From: Paramecium tetraurelia
Taxonomy: Eukaryota; Ciliophora; Oligohymenophorea; Peniculida; Parameciidae
NCBI RefSeq assembly: GCF_000165425.1
Contig: NW_001799089.1
Coordinates: forward strand, 417,770 to 481,769
DNA length: 64,000 nt
Reading direction: 5' to 3'
Positions 13,754 through 25,626 of the stretch are shown here, piece by piece. Below the pieces are notes generated by a model, which worked only from the letters and a program-made list of their open reading frames with translations, was not told where the DNA came from and did not search any database. The stretch's first letter is position 1. Each line of letters opens with the position of its first letter. A program made the translations under genes and the position numbers.

Positions 13754-14743
13754 TCATTTTGGAACAACTGAGTTATCCCAAACACTGCAAGTGTTTTTTC
13801 CTCCTTAAAGGTAGATGTATCCATCGACTCCCCAAACGGTATTCCATGAGTTCTTGACGATGAGAGCTTCAGAAGTGAAACCAACAGCCAAAACAGCGTG
13901 GTTGACATCTCCTGTGCATGCAGAATCTGGGAAGATGAAATCGTCACCTTTGGGTTTATAGTTCTTCCAATCTGAAGCCTTGACAGCGACTGAAATTGGT
14001 CCGTTTTAGAGGGCAGCTTAGTGAGCAGCTTCGTTAGCGGCAATAGCAGTTGATCCAGCGACTTTGTAGGCACCTCCCTTGATTTTGCAGGATTTGTTTT
14101 AGATATGTTCCTATAAAGAATTAATTAAAAATAATACATATGGATAAGCATCTTAAGTGGTAAGACCGTTTCTCTTGACATAGTTCAAGGCTCTTGATGG
14201 CATACCTCCGTCACATCCTTAGTTGAAATCAATCAAAGTTGAGCAATCAACCAATTATTATTCTGAGAGATCTGGTAATTCACCAGTTTAGACCTTGTAG
14301 AATCCTTCCAAGACACCAGTTGTACTGAAAGCCCAGCATGATCCGCATTATCCTTGGTCTTTGACCTTATTGACTGCACCTCTTGTTCTCCAATCGATTG
14401 GTGTAGCATTGACATTTTCGAATTAAGCCTTTGGTACTTCCAAATCATCAGGGTTGACTTTGAGGGTCAAGTAGGTGGCAGCGAATTCTTCATCGGTAAG
14501 ATCTGTGAATTAGGTTTCACCGAAGATTTCTCTTCCGAGCTTTTGGTTTCTGGCCTTGATGTCAGCAAGGTTGGCCTCATAAACTTATAATCTGTAAAGG
14601 AGTTCAGATCCAGAGTATTATTTGTTGAATGTGGCTTAGTAATTGGTGAATTAAGCAGCCAATTAAAGCTCTGGAGTGCTTTGAACGTTGTAAAGTGTTC
14701 CCACTAACATCAATAAACCTATGGCAAGGATTGTCTTTTCCAT
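13754..14743 (-). CDS. cathepsin L-like cysteine protease (papain family)
   Basis: Secreted or lysosomal papain-family protease, 320 residues with one 27-nt intron at 14113-14139. Residues 1-20 form a signal peptide (ILAIGLLMLVGTLY). An I29-type propeptide follows, with NKQYSGSEL and the region before FTDLTDEEF. The mature enzyme begins near PIDWRTRGAVN. The catalytic set is complete: the oxyanion Gln and nucleophile Cys in DQGQCGSCWAFS, His in VNHAV and Asn in KNSWN. The usual KNSWG reads KNSWN here. GCDGGMPSRAL matches the cathepsin L subgroup. GC content is higher than in neighbouring genes, suggesting high expression. Identification is firm. Confidence 0.95.
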
Positions 14744-16772
14744 TATGTAATAATATTATTTTTCGATGTCATAATCATCGATTTTTATAATACTAATGAT
14801 GATGTCATCATACACTTTTATTGACCTAGTCATTAAATTTGTAAATTCCCCTCCAGAACGGTTTATATTATACAGAATTCCTAGCCCATAACCCTCCTTG
14901 ATATACTCAACAACAAACCAACAAATTTTATGTTATCCAAAGATACACATATAAATTTAGTCTACATCATTTAGATTGAAAAATAAGTTAAGCTCAGATA
15001 AACTTGATGGGCTACTATTAAGCGATCCCACAATATTCTGGACTCATTTGATATGTCACACCCAATATATGTACCAAAAAAATACAGAAATGAAAAAAAA
15101 TTAGACACTTGAAGTTATCCCAATTAAAATTTATTGCCCCTCTCATTATCTATAATTACCAATCTTGGTTCTTTAAAACCAATATACTCCTTCAAAGTAG
15201 ATAAATATTTTAGATTACAATATGATTATAATAAATTGTTATTAAAATTAGTAGAATCTTACATAAAAATTGTTATATTACTACAAGACAAAAATGAAAT
15301 TATTATACAATTAAACAAATATTATATATGAGTTTCTAAACTTCAAGACCTGGTAAGGATGTTTCATGACAATCCAACTAATGTGGTACCTTGGTTTATT
15401 AACAATCAATGGTATTTGTGTGAATCTCCATATTCAAAATGCCCAAGTAAGAGTGATCACTCAAATTATGCCATTATTGTCAATACTAAAATGCATGGAT
15501 CAGAAATGCTATGATAAATCACTCAATTAAATGCATCCTATATTATCGTTCTTATATTTGACTCCTTATTTACTAAGAGTTGTCTATGATTAATGTAAGA
15601 GATCTAATATCAATTTCATTATTAGTTTTATGAAATTTAAAATCAATTATTATTGATTTTTCTACAATATTATTACGATATTTTTACTCTAGAAATAAAC
15701 TTGTAGGTTCTTAAGTGTGTTATTCTTAAAAGGATGAACAATGACTTCTTATTATATTAAACTTTCACACATTCCAATTCTTCCTATATTATATTTAAAT
15801 AGTCATAGAGCATTTTATTTAATTTATTAAGGATATATGATATTTAGAATTAAAGATTCGTAATCAGAAATCAATCTCTTTTTTTAGAATCCCTTTCAAG
15901 TCAATTTGGTATTATTATTTATTAATTTCCTAAAAATTTATTAAGTTGTAACGAGAAAATATCAATAAATCCTATCCAATCACAGTAAGCGACTATTATT
16001 GACCTGAAAGATGATTTCTTTTAATATATGGATATTTTACAAAAATTGATTAAAAATTTATTAAAAAATTGCTTAATTAGAGTAAAATAATCGAATTGAA
16101 AAATATATTTAGTAAGTATTTAAAATTATTATAAATAGTTTTTATAGTTAAAATCCAAAAGTTCCAAAAATGTAAATTTTTATCAGATGGATATATAGAA
16201 AATATCACCAAAATGTGGTTTTCACCATTAATCTTAGATTATATCAAAAAATATTAAAACTTTGATGGAAATTTGCAAGAAAATCTACTATATATACATT
16301 TCTCTACTTTTTTAACTATTAATTTCCTATAACTATAAATTTAACTATAGAGAAAACCTTATACGAGAAGGGCATAATGATATAATTCTCTTGAGCAAAT
16401 TACTATAAAATTTACCAATCTAACAGCGATGACAAAAGTATCTCAAGGATGAATAATAATTCATATTGAGATTCTCAAATTGTAAATACCTCCCATAATT
16501 ACTAATCCCAAAATGATATTAATTAATTAAATCTTAGCATTATTTTCAACTCTGCCACATGATCAAGATTACGATAAATTCCTGAATTATTAGAAGATGT
16601 ATTAATTACCATTCATTCTCTTTGGACAATTGTGTTTACAATTAGAGTCTTAATTTAATCCTTAGTATCAAGTCAAACTAAATGAATGTAATTTCTTTGA
16701 TCTTCTTTGGCTCATCTTAATATTCACTCCTTAGTTATTCAAAATTTTATTAATAAATTAATTTAATATACA
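14744..16772. other. two-kilobase gene-poor stretch
   Basis: Mostly AT-rich sequence with TGA in every frame. The only coding-like piece is a 52-codon frame at 15359-15514 on the plus strand, beginning MFHDNPTNVVPWF and containing two Cys; no signal, domain or neighbouring exon supports it, and it may be a relic. No repeats or structural RNA were recognised. Confidence 0.45.
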
Positions 16773-17533
16773 ATGGCTGATGAAAATCCAGATGACAATA
16801 ATTTTGAATTTATCAAATTCCTTCCTGAAGGTGATCAGAAGACCAAGTCTTCTAGAGATTATACTGGTAGAGGATAAGCCAAATATGCCAATAATGAAAT
16901 CTATGAAGGTGAATATGTTGATGGAGTAACTGTTTCAAATCTAATCCTTAGAAAAGAAATGGTAAAGGCAAATATAATTATGCTAATGGTGACCTCTACT
17001 TTGGAGATTTCATAAACAATGTCAAACATGGAATTGGTAAATTAACATACAAAGAAAAGGGAGAATATTTCGGTTTCACTCCCCTTTATTATTTTAGGCT
17101 AATGGGAAAATGGTAAGAGACATGGAGAAGGCATTTTTACATTTCCAAACAAGGACTAATATAGTGGATGGTGGGCATTTGGTAAAAAAGAGGGCAATGG
17201 CACATATATTTATAATGATACTGGGATGAGAGTATTTTCTAATTGTCTATTTTACATTAGTTAGTAGGGTAATGGAAAGACAACAAGTTTGTATCTGGAA
17301 GATGGGTTCTACCAAATGGTACATACTATGAAGGGGAATTCGATAATAATAAGCCAAATAAGGTTGGAATCTGGTACTTCAAGAATGGCAATAAAGTAGA
17401 AGGAACATATAATCAAAAAATAATTCCAAATGAAGATTCTGAGGATAAGAAACTTAATATAGAAATGAAATGGGCATCTAATGGATATTTATATTAAAAT
17501 GCAGATTTAGTAAATGCACATGAAAAATTCTGA
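16773..17533 (+). CDS. MORN-repeat protein, RSPH1-like
   Basis: Introns of 26, 25 and 29 nt leave 681 nt, 226 residues. From about residue 25 the protein is a series of 23-residue MORN repeats: YEGEYVDG, YFGDFINNVKHGIG, WENGKRHGEG, YSGWWAFGKKEGNG and YEGEFDNNKPNKVG. Such repeats bind membranes or form rods; a radial spoke head 1-type protein would have this number and an acidic N-terminal lead. MORN proteins are abundant in ciliates, so a ciliary role is likely but not proved. Its stop is 31 bp from the convergent stop of the next gene, which fixes the 3' end. Confidence 0.85.
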
Positions 17534-17564
17534 ATTATCATATTAATATAGGAGATTCTTATAA

Positions 17565-19102
17565 TCATTCATTATATAATTTTAATTATTCCTAAATTAT
17601 ATGAAAGGAATTACATTTTTTCTATTAATTCTAATATTATCAGTATCTAGAACATGCTTTTCTATGTTTTCATCTTTTTCAAATCCAAAGTTCAATACAA
17701 AATTGTTTGATTTTGACGGACTCTCCCTACCTTTTAGTGTAGGTGATGCTATGGTTTCAGGCAATCTTCTATCAAATAAACATAATTGTAATATCTCTAA
17801 TAACATGGCAGCAAATGTCAACACTAATTCAGGTATGCAGAGGGGCATTAATTATTCATCAATGATATCCCTCATATAAACAAGATTCAGTATATTTGAC
17901 CAATCAGTGCATTTCTAAAGAATAACCATAAGACATTATTACATTTTCAATATAAGAATGCATGGTATTTCTAAAATGAGCCAGAAATCCCAATTTAGTA
18001 CCAACGATAGATAAATGTGCCATATGAAGGAGAATGAGGAATGTTGTAGGACAATAGAATTTCCAAGTAACCTTATAAATTTTGTGTTTAAATATGCCCT
18101 TTCTAGTTAAATTTTGTATGATTGCAGAATGAAATATTGCTCCAAAACCCATTAAAAAGCCTAGATCAATTTAATTAAGAATTACCTGCCATAATGAGAG
18201 CAATCAAAAATACAAGTTGAATGTAATTGTCTCTGAAATTGGAGACATCAATCTATTTAATGGTACAATTATATTCTGTAAACTTTTAACCAAAAAGACC
18301 AAACTTAGGTGTTTCAGGGAAATACTCTAATCCAGGCAAATTCTCATATGGGTATTCATTTTCTTCAAATAATAAATACTAATCAAATTCATCTATGAAC
18401 GCATATTCTGATGATTAAATCACACATTTATAGGCTGATTCTAATAATGGATATTGATTAATTGAGTCTCCATCCTCGTAGCAAACATCGATTCCATAGC
18501 TTAATGTGAAATTGAAATATGATTGGGTAAGATTTTCTTTGGAGATTAAGTCTGCATAGTTTCCACAAGCATTTTATTCATTTTTAGTTTAGCAAACTCC
18601 TTTACAAATAGACGTGCAGTTTTTTTCATAAAATAATTCTCTGTATGTATATTCAGATCTTCTTCCACAAATAGAATATCCCTTCCAGATTCCAAAATCT
18701 TATGAGTTGATAGATGCTATTTCATCACATCCCTCATCAATATCGGAAGACTAACAATGTTCACTTTTCAATTTATCATAATCAATTTCACCATTCTCAT
18801 CTTCTTCTCCAAAGCCACAGTCACATCCTTATTATTTGCTTAGTATAAATACCACTTGAGGTTTCAGGATAACTGTATTCAAAGAATGTTTCAAGATTGG
18901 ATGGACATTTTGAATCGTTTATTTTTTGAATTTCAACAATTGGTTTAAATTCCCAGTTATCATATAGATTTCTATCCATTTAGTAGTGATTTATGTATAG
19001 AATCAAGGCCAATGGGAAGATCACACACTCTATAAGGAAATTGAGATATTGAACAGATGCAGCAAAGTGAGTGGATTTCCAATAACTAGGTTTTTGCTTC
19101 AT
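17565..19102 (-). CDS. polytopic membrane protein with Cys-rich loop, unknown
   Basis: Introns of 25, 25, 28 and 23 nt leave 1437 nt, 478 residues. A first membrane segment lies near residues 15-35 (FLIECVIFPLALILYI). It is followed by a long extracytoplasmic loop rich in Cys and acidic residues (SGCDCGFGEEDENG, CGRRSEYTY, CTSICKGVCQ). At least three more hydrophobic segments follow: VFLIALIMAGFLMGFG, TFLILLHMAHLSIVG and LVLTFAAMLLEIL. The cytoplasmic tail is basic. I do not recognise the family. An upstream ATG at 19155 would need a 42-nt intron and lies inside the PPP4R2 coding region, so the start at 19102 is preferred; it is 24 bp past that gene's stop. Confidence 0.75.
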
Positions 19103-19126
19103 TAAATAAAATATTATAATTATATA

Positions 19127-19652
19127 TCATGTACTTACATTTACTAATTTTTCCATTGCGAATAATATTTTCTTGGAGGACTTGTAATGTTTTTAGGGAT
19201 CAATTAACAATTCGCATATTCGTTGCAATGTAAAAGGTGGCCTGGTATATTAAATGGAGAATAATATACTTTTATTCAAAAACACAGAGGAATTGGAGCA
19301 CTATATCTAATTCATCCTCGAAGCCTTCATTCTGAGCAGTCTTTTCATAAGGGAACAGCTTTTGCATATTTAATAACATATCTCTGGTTGTGATGACAAT
19401 AAGTGATCTCAAATAGAGCCAGTTATATTTTTGAATTTCGCCGTTCTGAGAGATAGATTCTAATATTGGTTTCAGCTGGCTCATTAAATTATTGATTTGA
19501 ATGGGTATATCCTTGAAGTATTAAATGAGGTCTTTTACTTTCTTGATCCGAATTCCTTATTGGATTTAACTGACAATCTCTTGGGTTTGCTCATAGAAAT
19601 CTTTGAGTTGGTTCTAATAGTCATGTTGAATCATTTCTTTATTTTCATTCAT
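19127..19652 (-). CDS. PP4 regulatory subunit 2-like protein
   Basis: A single 28-nt intron leaves 498 nt, 165 residues. Splicing produces a C-terminal block with PPFTLQRICELLIDPQKHY and KKILFAMEKLVNV, matching the conserved FTxQRxCELLxxP...Y and ALEKxxxV core of PPP4R2/Psy4. The N-terminal 110 residues are helical with KKVKDLIQYFKDIP. PPP4R2 binds the PP4 catalytic subunit, which acts in DNA damage recovery and centrosome function in other eukaryotes. If the intron is left in, a different stop follows within 25 residues and the conserved block is lost, which supports splicing. The protein is short compared with animal PPP4R2, lacking its acidic tail. Confidence 0.78.
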
Positions 19653-19798
19653 TTTATTTAATTAATTAATATATAAGGCATAGTTGAAGTATAAACTAGG
19701 GGTGTTGATTCTAGGGAGAATGAATGCAATTCTTATAGACTCAATCCCCTAAAATCAATATGCTCAGAAAAATCTAACAATATTAATTAAAAATAAAG

Positions 19799-20502
19799 AT
19801 GAATCCAATTTAATAAGCATGGTTAAAAATCCTGAACCCAGTATCTGTAGTGATCAACGAGAAGCTGGCCAAAAGATCAGGATTATTGGGTAAGATTGGA
19901 AGATTCTTCCTCATTGGCCCAAGAGAATTTGGATTTCATCCTACAAACTAAATGTTCATTTATTTCAACAGAAGAGTGCTCTTTGCAACAGCCTTCATGG
20001 GTCACAAATACTCAGTCTTAAAGTAACTAACACCAATATGTTTACAATAGAGGACTCACTCATTAAGGATATCATATGTTGAGACCAATGAGAGCAGCTG
20101 TATTCTTGGGACCAATTGCAGTTTTGGCAGGTCTATTTAGATTGGTCTACTATTCCTCTGAAAACAGATCCTACTAGTATGCAATATTATTTGGATAGTT
20201 AGTCCTGATAATTTGGATTACGTGATGAAGAAAGCCACTAATGCATTACATTTTCCATTGAACACTTTGAATCAAAGATTATCAGCACATTACACAGAGA
20301 TAAGTTCTATTTATACAGCTGAAATGATGAAGAGAGTAATAATCTATTATTATTCAAATCTTAGTATCATAAATAACATGCCAAAATAATCAAGGAGAGA
20401 TCAATACAATCAGAACATGTTAAGAAAACTAAATATGCGGATCCATCATATAAATATGTCCCAATGACTCCAGTCCACATTGAAGATTTAAAACTCGCTT
20501 GA
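19799..20502 (+). CDS. small membrane protein, unknown
   Basis: Introns of 28, 26 and 29 nt leave 621 nt, 206 residues. The middle holds one clear hydrophobic segment, AAVFLGPIAVLAGLFRLVYY, preceded by basic and aromatic stretches. The N-terminus (residues 1-40) is amphipathic and basic, so a mitochondrial or endomembrane location is possible. The C-terminal third is soluble and basic, ending HIEDLKLA. I recognise no family. It is 19 bp upstream of the SAPS gene on the same strand. Confidence 0.65.
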
Positions 20503-20521
20503 GATAAATAATAAAAATATA

Positions 20522-21871
20522 ATGTTAACAATCTTTGATGAGTTTTATAATAATAAAAATATCCCTGACTTCCTTGATGATGATGGCATACTCATGAATA
20601 AGGAGAATAACATCCAATTGAAAGAATTGTAAGCACATTTATAAATTACTTCCAAATTAGTTTAGTCAATAATGAAGACTTAGTAACACAGATGCTCTCC
20701 TTTTTCGAGTATGATGAATTAGAAACTGATCACAAACGTGTAATCAAATATCCTTTTGTCGTAAGCGAATTGTTAGGATCACTTTATGCTCTAAATGCAA
20801 ATCATCTGAATTTCCTGATCCAATTGTTGAATTCACATAATAGTCTGCCTTCCATCACAATTGGATACATAAGTAAAGTCATTATGAATGTTCTTAAACA
20901 CAATCCATGTTTTGTAATCATATATCTTAACAATTTAGTTTTGGTAAAATGTCTAATTGCCATAATTGGGTATTTTACTGCAAGATATCAATAATTATGC
21001 TATAGCTGAATTAATCTATTCTATGATTATATATTAAACATAGGACAATCAATTGGACTATTTGAAATAAAGAATGGAATTGGTCAATTGCTTATTGAAT
21101 GATATCAATACTGACAGAAGTGAGGGCATTTCCAATGTCATCTGCATGTTATTACAACAAATTACTGAAACCCTCCAAGAATAGAAATCCCTCATTATTA
21201 AACATCTATTTACTAAATTAGACATCTTTTTATCTGCTTTGCCTTATAGACCATAACCAATTTTAAGTATCCTCATTAATCTTATTAAACATCAATAATA
21301 TTATGAATCTGAAGTCAATTAAATTTACAATCATTTTCTTGAAAGATCCAAAGAATTATTTGATGATTTGCTTAAAAACAGTGGTTCTTTTGGTCAAAAT
21401 AATCTCTCATACATTCAATTTTATGATGTCTTGACCAATTAAACTTATATTTTACAGAATATCAATGCCTAACATTTAGAGATTGCATTGTTTGTATAAT
21501 ATTATTATATATATAGCAACTAATTCAAAAGTATCAATTTCATAATCAATTACACAAATACGCAACAAGTATCATCCTTAAATTAATTCCATAAACTGAC
21601 TCTCAATAATTACTTTAAATTGCCCTTTCTGAGTTTAAGTATTTAAAATTTATAATATAGGATTAAACCAATAAAGGAAAATAGAGGATATGTGGTTTAG
21701 ATAATTAACAAAATAATTGAAGTGAATTTTAATCTACAAATTTAAGAAGAAGAGTTACAAAATATAAATTCAATTCAAAATAATTATTTTTTTGGATAGA
21801 TTCCTGATTAGAAACCTACATTCAATTTACAAGAAGAGTTTGAAGCAGCAATGAATAAATTATAAATATGA
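20522..21871 (+). CDS. SAPS-domain PP6 regulatory subunit-like protein
   Basis: Introns of 32, 34, 23 and 22 nt leave 1239 nt, 412 residues. The N-terminal 200 residues follow the SAPS pattern: a short acidic lead (FLDDDGILMNKEN), VIKYPFVVSELLGS, then YISKVIMNVLKHNPCFVI and an all-helical region with NYAIAELIYSMI. SAPS proteins (PP6R1-3, yeast Sap) scaffold the PP6/Sit4 catalytic subunit. This one is about half the length of animal PP6R, lacking the long disordered tail. Its stop is 2 bp from the convergent stop of TSR3. Assignment rests on pattern and predicted helices and would need a profile search to be certain. Confidence 0.75.
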
Positions 21872-21873
21872 AA

Positions 21874-22641
21874 TCATTAAATTTGGTCTTCATCTTCATC
21901 AGAACTACTTGGCATATCATAATTCTTTTATCCAGTATTCTCCTTCTTTTAAGCCATTTCCAAATACTTTAATTCAGCTACTTTCAATTCCTTATCATTC
22001 TGACATTCAGCATAGAGATCAAAAGCCTCTTTGTTTATCTTGAAGAAGTTCTCTCCCCAAGTGAATTTACTAAGAATGTAATCTGCTTATTCTCTGCGAC
22101 CACATAGGGCTAATGTAGCTGCAATAGCTTCAACACAAGACAATTTGAATTGTTTCCCAAAATTAACTGGATTCACTGCTACCATATGAGGTAATAATCT
22201 TTCATTGGGAGACACATAAGTAATTTCTTCTACCTTTGCCCATGAGCAATCAATCACACAAATCCCTTTTTATAATAATTCCTCATCTTCTTTTGATACG
22301 TACTTCTTCCCATTTGCACTTACTATGATTCCTTAGAATTTCACTTTTGGCTTAATTGCTGTCAATAATTTAAATCTTTCCATTTTTCTACCTGTGCATT
22401 TCTTGACATCGCATTAACCATAATCAATCATAAACAATTTAATATCATTCAATCTTTCTTCTTTCTTAGTTATTTATTATTAATCTTCATCTTCACTTTC
22501 ATCTTGACTGTTACTCTATTAATTATCTATTTATTGCAATTGATGCAATGTTATTTGCTATTGATGACCCTATTATTGTTTCTAGTCTCTTTTGTCTGAT
22601 CTTGCTTTTTTCCAATTTTAGTACCTCTATTTATTGTTCAT
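21874..22641 (-). CDS. TSR3: TSR3-like 18S rRNA aminocarboxypropyltransferase
   Basis: Intronless, 255 residues. TSR3 adds an aminocarboxypropyl group from SAM to a hypermodified uridine of 18S rRNA late in 40S maturation. Visible family segments are DYGQCDVKKCTGRKM, CVIDCSWAKVEEI, RLLPHMVAVNPVNFGKQ, SCVEAIAATLALCG and the FTWGENFFKINKEAFDLYA block, in the expected order. The first 75 residues are Gln-rich and unstructured, and the tail is acidic (SSSDEDEDQ). The start is the first Met of the frame, 35 bp from a divergent start codon. Residues and order make this identification strong. Confidence 0.92.
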
Positions 22642-22676
22642 TAATTATTTTTAATAAAAAAAAGTCTAAAATATAC

Positions 22677-23212
22677 ATGAAGGCAAATCGATTTATTATC
22701 CATAATCCTACCATTGAATCTTACCAATTGGAAGAGTATTACAATCATTTCAAAAGGATGGAGGAGATCGATAAAGAAAAAATGAATATTTATAAAAGTA
22801 TAGAGTCCAATAAGTCGGCATCTAATTACAGATTTCTTATGTTACAACAAACATCCAAATTTAATAAACAACAATAATAGAATGCTCAAGATCGTCTTCA
22901 AAAAGTACTGTTCACAATATTTTACATAAGTTACTTGATAATAAAATCGAAAGGATAAAAGTGAGAGATAATCCATATGTCAATTAAACTAGATTAAGAG
23001 GTATATCTTAAGTTGATCTAAAAAGTCCAAACATTAGTTTCAATAGTTCTTTAGAGAATCTCAACTTAATTAAAAAGCTCTAAACTCTTAAACCCAACAT
23101 CTCTAAAAAAGATCTGGATTGCCATTATGAGAAATAAAAGGAATATGGGAGTAGACTAAGAAAACTACCCAAACTTCCAGATTTAGACAAAAAGAATCAC
23201 TATTTTTTTTGA
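22677..23212 (+). CDS. basic hypothetical protein
   Basis: One 26-nt intron leaves 510 nt, 169 residues, ending in TGA. The protein is basic, rich in Lys, Asn and Ser, with an amphipathic N-terminal stretch (ESYQLEEYYNHFKRMEEID) that may form a short coiled coil. The C-terminal third contains SRLRKLPKLPDLDKK. No known domain. It shares a 35-bp divergent promoter region with TSR3 and converges with the JmjC gene, leaving 15 bp between their stops. Confidence 0.65.
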
Positions 23213-23227
23213 TTTGTATAATTTAAA

Positions 23228-24338
23228 TCAGTCAAACTAATTCTAAAACTCTTCCAAGGAATCCTACTCTGAGTTATTGTCATCCTATTATAATGATTTA
23301 ATCTGGATATTGAATTTTTCATTCAATCCCAAAATCCTGTTGTATAATTCCCCATTTTCTTATTACACATTAGTTTAAAACTATTAACTTAATGTTGGAT
23401 TTTCCTTATTAAAAGCAATCCAAAATTTCTCCAAGTTTTAATCACTCACATAATTCTGAGTTACAGCAATACTATCTTCAACATTCAATACAGCATGCCA
23501 CCATCCATTTGGAACATAAACAGTTTCATGTTCACTCTAAATGAAATCATAATATTTAATATTTTATTAATCGCAGTGCTTCTTCACCAAAGGAACTATG
23601 ATACTAAAATAATCAATTGGATTATTAATATTCTCTAAGATATCCTTGCTAATTAATGATTTTCCTATGATTTTAATTTCAATCAAACATACCTTTAATA
23701 ATATTCTTATCAATAGAAGGTGGAAACATAACCCATCTTTTCTTCCCTAAAACAACGCAATTCCAAGCAGAGGTTTCATAGGGATCTATATGAATCATTG
23801 ATCCTGATTGCTTAGGACTAATATATCAATTGATTTACCCACATAAAATCCATCTATATTATGGTCTTCTCTACTTCAAGTAGGCTAGGTAGTCTTATGG
23901 AAATAAGTATGGTATCTTGTATTAATTTAACATTTTTTGGGGAATGTCTCCATCAAATATATATAAGGGGTTGTAATCAGTATTGTTCTAAAAATATTGA
24001 ATGTATTGATCAAATCTCAATTTCAAATAGTTGCCATCATCATCTATGGCACACCTGAAATAACATTCCTTATAATTTTAAATTAGATAATCCCAATCCC
24101 AATTTTCCCAATCCTTGTCCAACCCTGTGATAATTACTGGAACCTTAGAGTCGTAATGGGTTTAAAAATCTACAAGAGACAAATCAGAATCGAGTTTGAT
24201 TGGGGATTCCTCAACCTTTTCTAGCAATAAATCATTGAATCTTAATTGATATTGATTTGATGATCTCTGTTAATATTTAAGGAAGGTCTTCAATTCATCA
24301 ATATTCTTGAATTCAAATTATTTTTATGATTGGTTCAT
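23228..24338 (-). CDS. JmjC-domain oxygenase, JMJD6-like
   Basis: Fe(II)/2-oxoglutarate oxygenase of the cupin/JmjC class, 353 residues after introns of 21 and 28 nt. A lead region has [15 protein letters not shown], matching the JMJD6 pattern before the barrel. The iron site is visible: His and Asp in [13 protein letters not shown] and the distal His in [10 protein letters not shown], with AVTQNYV following as in JMJD6/JMJD4. [11 protein letters not shown] is the characteristic turn between them. JMJD6 hydroxylates lysines of splicing factors; whether this homologue does so is unknown. The last 80 residues are Gln/Asn-rich. Intron 1 interrupts the WILCG/PKQSG junction and its removal restores the frame. 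Confidence 0.9.
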
Positions 24339-24421
24339 AAATAAAAAAATAATGAATGTACCTTTATTGGATCTGATGATTATATTTATATTTATTAAAA
24401 ACTACAATTAAGTTCCGTTAA

Positions 24422-25573
24422 ATGAATTAAGCCTCAAGTTCTCACTCCAGAAACCTTTATAATTATAATGGAAGTGCCTATTCAACAGACAGCATGAGAG
24501 TGTATAGTAAATCTCCTAAAAATGCGTAATAATACAATAATCGATATTAACCCTGTATTTATTCCACAATGAGCAATATTTAAAACTTACAATCTCTCAA
24601 AAACCAAATATCTTAATTATAATCTGTTTTAACTCAATAACATCGAAAAAGTAGTTTCACAAGATCTAAAGCAGACTCCTCAGCAAATATTTCAAATGAT
24701 AGATCCTTCTACACCATGATTAAGGAATAGCTGAAATAGGTGAACAATTTATAAACCCTTGAAAAAGATCAGAACAATTAAAATATCAATCAAACTACTC
24801 AATAACCAAAAAAGGATTAAGTAATAAACAATAAGAAGTTCGAACAAGATACAGAAAAACAGTCTAAAAACATTACTCCTTAAGGTAGTGCTGTGAAGAA
24901 TGCAAGCATCCTAAAAGATACCACAAATAATGTGATTAAGAGTGAAAAATAATAAGCATTAAGGCAATTGCTATATCCAGTGAGTGAAACTAAAGGAGAA
25001 AGAAATACAAGGACAAATAATACATTAGAAGAGTAGCTTCGAGTGAGACTTCAAGAAAAGTTGACTTATTTGGAATAGAATAAATAAGATAAAATGACTA
25101 AATTGGTTTAAGGTACAATCTATTAATCAATTTGATAGAATTTAAGAATTCAAAGAAATTATTAGAGGAAGACTATTAGAATTAGGTTTAGAATGAGATT
25201 TAAATTTTTGAAAGGAAACTCAGAAAATTGATGATGTCATAAAATAAGGATAAGAAGCTAAAAAGACTTAAAAAAAGTAGTTTGTTATTGAATTCTAAAT
25301 TAAATCAAGAGTCACCTTGTATGGTATTGTTTGCAATAATTTGAATAGCTTAGAGCTCATCATAATCATCAGAAAATGAAATTAGAAGTTCCTACAATTT
25401 AATGAACACTTTCAAAAGATCAGATAGAACCCAATTAGTCAGTAGTTTTAAAAAAGATTGTAAAATTTTGAATTACTCTAATGATAGCTTCCTTAAATAA
25501 GGATAAAAAGCAGAAGGTTCGATTTGAAAATGAATAGGGCACACGCTTTAAAACAGAAACGGAAAATAATTGA
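24422..25573 (+). CDS. coiled-coil protein with C-terminal RVxF motif
   Basis: Introns of 26, 30 and 28 nt leave 1068 nt, 355 residues. The first 110 residues are Ser/Asn/Tyr-rich and disordered; a predicted coiled coil runs over residues 195-265 (EEQLRVRLQEKLTYLEQ, KKLLEEDYQNQ). The final 28-nt intron is needed to reach a basic tail KKQKVRFENEQGTRFK, starting near residue 334. KVRF fits the RVxF docking motif for protein phosphatase 1, and the following GTRFK resembles segments in two other proteins of this window. Without that intron a stop appears earlier and the motif is lost. Function unknown. Confidence 0.65.
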
Positions 25574-25626
25574 TTTGAAGTTAGAAACATAAATATATTT
25601 TTTTTATAATTTATTTAAAAAACCAA

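Noticed and set aside
17601-17879. A plus-strand open frame starting MKGITFFLLIL that looks like a signal peptide
   Set aside because: It is antisense to the C-terminal exon of the membrane protein gene, whose frame joins cleanly across four introns to a stop at 17565.
19103-19155. Upstream start at 19155 for the polytopic membrane protein
   Set aside because: It would require a 42-nt intron and would lie within the coding end of the PPP4R2-like gene; the Met at 19102 is simpler.
19200-19290. Unspliced C-terminus for the PPP4R2-like gene ending near 19200
   Set aside because: Splicing a 28-nt intron gives the conserved FTLQRICELL block and places the stop at 19127; the unspliced tail has no similarity.
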